From Nitratiruptor sp. (lineage in GTDB: Bacteria > Campylobacterota > Campylobacteria > Campylobacterales > Nitratiruptoraceae), in NCBI GenBank assembly GCA_015494505.1, contig WGBB01000180.1:1-6448 (forward strand): a stretch of 6,448 nt of DNA, written 5' to 3'. Under the pieces are notes generated by a model. That model was given only the letters and a program-made list of their open reading frames with translations. It searched no databases and was not told the DNA's origin. Position 1 is the first letter of the stretch, and every line of letters starts with the position of its first letter. Positions 5,754-6,448 of this stretch are shown one piece after another. Both the position numbers and the translations under genes were made by a program.

Positions 5754-6448
5754 GCATTATCCTTTTTTAGGCTTTCTATTTTTTGGAGAATCGCCTCTCG
5801 TTCAGTATCGCTCAGATTTGCAGAGTCGACTCCCAACTCTGCGAGTTTTTCCTCAATCTCATCAAGAGATTTTTTTCCAAGGTTTTTGATAGCTTTGAGC
5901 TCTTTTTTATCCATCAAAAGAAGCTCGCCTACAAATCGTACACCGGCTTTTTCGAGACTATTATAGCTACGCGCGCTAAGATTGAGCATATCAAGCGGCT
6001 CGAAGTAGATTTTCTCTTGGGCTTTTGCACTCGCTGCAGAAGCACTCTCTACGACGCTAAGGTCGGTATCGAAAATGGCCATTTGGCTTTTGAGCACATT
6101 CATAGCCATAGTGAGTGCTTCGAGAGGATCTATCTGGCCGTCCGTTTCTATATCAAAAACGATTTTTTCATAGTTAGGATTGTCTTCGACCAGAACATTT
6201 TCTATCTCATAAACCGCTTTTTTAACGGGAGTAAAGAATGCATCGAGTGCGATGAAGCCCTCATCGAGCTCATCTCGAATAAGTTCGCTCGGTACGTAGC
6301 CGATCCCTTTTTTGATGATGAGTGTAAAGTTTAGCTTCGCATCTTCATTGAGGGTCGCTAAGAAATTCTCAGGTGTAACGACATCAAGGATTTCGTTAGC
6401 TAAGTCGCTACCTTGTAGCTCTTTAGGACCTTCAAAGCTATACTCGAC
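5750..6448 (-). CDS. rpoA: DNA-directed RNA polymerase subunit alpha, C-terminal 232 residues (5' end cut by window edge)
   Basis: The alpha subunit dimerises to start RNA polymerase assembly. Its C-terminal domain contacts UP elements and activators. The frame is open from the window end (first residues VEYSFEGPKELQG) to the TGA at 5750-5752. About 100 residues are missing from the start, against a full length near 330. Visible are the later part of the N-terminal domain (DEGFIALDAFFTPVKKAVYE and PNYEKIVFDIETDGQIDP, then ALTMAMNVLKSQ), a linker around DLSVVESASAASAKAQEK, and the complete C-terminal domain. The latter has LSARSYNSLEKAGV and NLGKKSLDEIEEKL, where the Arg, Asn and GKKS match the DNA-contacting residues (R265, N268 and K298 of E. 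coli). The much shorter frame beginning at 6109 is only an internal Met of this gene. The stop overlaps the rplQ start. Confidence 0.97.
   Translation of the reverse strand, partial: VEYSFEGPKELQGSDLANEILDVVTPENFLATLNEDAKLNFTLIIKKGIGYVPSELIRDELDEGFIALDAFFTPVKKAVYEIENVLVEDNPNYEKIVFDIETDGQIDPLEALTMAMNVLKSQMAIFDTDLSVVESASAASAKAQEKIYFEPLDMLNLSARSYNSLEKAGVRFVGELLLMDKKELKAIKNLGKKSLDEIEEKLAELGVDSANLSDTEREAILQKIESLKKDNA

Noticed and set aside
5750..6109. Stand-alone 119-residue alpha-CTD protein
   Set aside because: The frame continues upstream without a stop to the window end and encodes typical RpoA N-terminal domain sequence, so the ATG at 6109 is internal.
5783..6334. 183-codon plus-strand open frame opposite rpoA
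   Set aside because: Codon-aligned antisense shadow of rpoA. The Phe- and Ile-rich product is the complement of Lys/Glu and Asp/Asn codons.
1..6448. Mobile element, CRISPR array, defence system or horizontally acquired island
   Set aside because: All coding frames are intact core genes in a lineage-typical order. No transposase, spaced repeats, tRNA or attachment-like duplications were seen.

Overview
The window is a compact stretch of bacterial chromosome in which every gene lies on the minus strand, so transcription runs from high to low coordinates. The protein set and its order point to the Campylobacterota (former Epsilonproteobacteria). As I recall, a Nfu-like gene, a small unknown gene, murE, a YbaB-family gene, ispA and tkt also run in this order in Campylobacter. 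Base composition looks moderate, with GC in the forties by eye and clearly above Campylobacter jejuni. That would fit a free-living or vent-type member of the phylum, but I cannot name a genus.

Layout in the direction of transcription. (1) 6448-5403: the 3' part of rpoA, then rplQ, joined by an ATGA overlap. This is the usual end of the alpha-operon ribosomal protein cluster. A perfect 16-base palindrome follows rplQ. (2) 5307-3165: a short Nfu-type Fe-S scaffold, an uncharacterised TPR-like protein and murE, all joined by ATGA overlaps behind one short promoter-bearing gap. (3) 3076-1: a thioredoxin-like [2Fe-2S] ferredoxin, panD, a YbaB/EbfC nucleoid protein, ispA and the 5' 379 codons of tkt. 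These are separated by gaps of 3 to 8 bases or a 1-base overlap, behind an 88-base gap holding a plausible extended -10 promoter.

The genes supply core functions: transcription and translation (rpoA, rplQ), Fe-S cluster assembly and electron transfer (nfu, ferredoxin), peptidoglycan precursor synthesis (murE), CoA precursor synthesis (panD), prenyl diphosphates (ispA), nucleoid structure (ybaB) and the pentose phosphate pathway (tkt). One inferred thread is that Fe-S proteins share transcripts with isoprenoid and cell-wall genes. IspG and IspH of the MEP pathway are Fe-S enzymes needing reduced ferredoxin or flavodoxin, and they feed IspA.

I found no mobile elements, CRISPR arrays, RNA genes, phage genes or defence genes, and no intergenic stretch longer than about 100 bases. 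This is ordinary conserved housekeeping DNA. I see no strong evidence for a new biological system. The least understood item is the TPR-like gene between nfu and murE.
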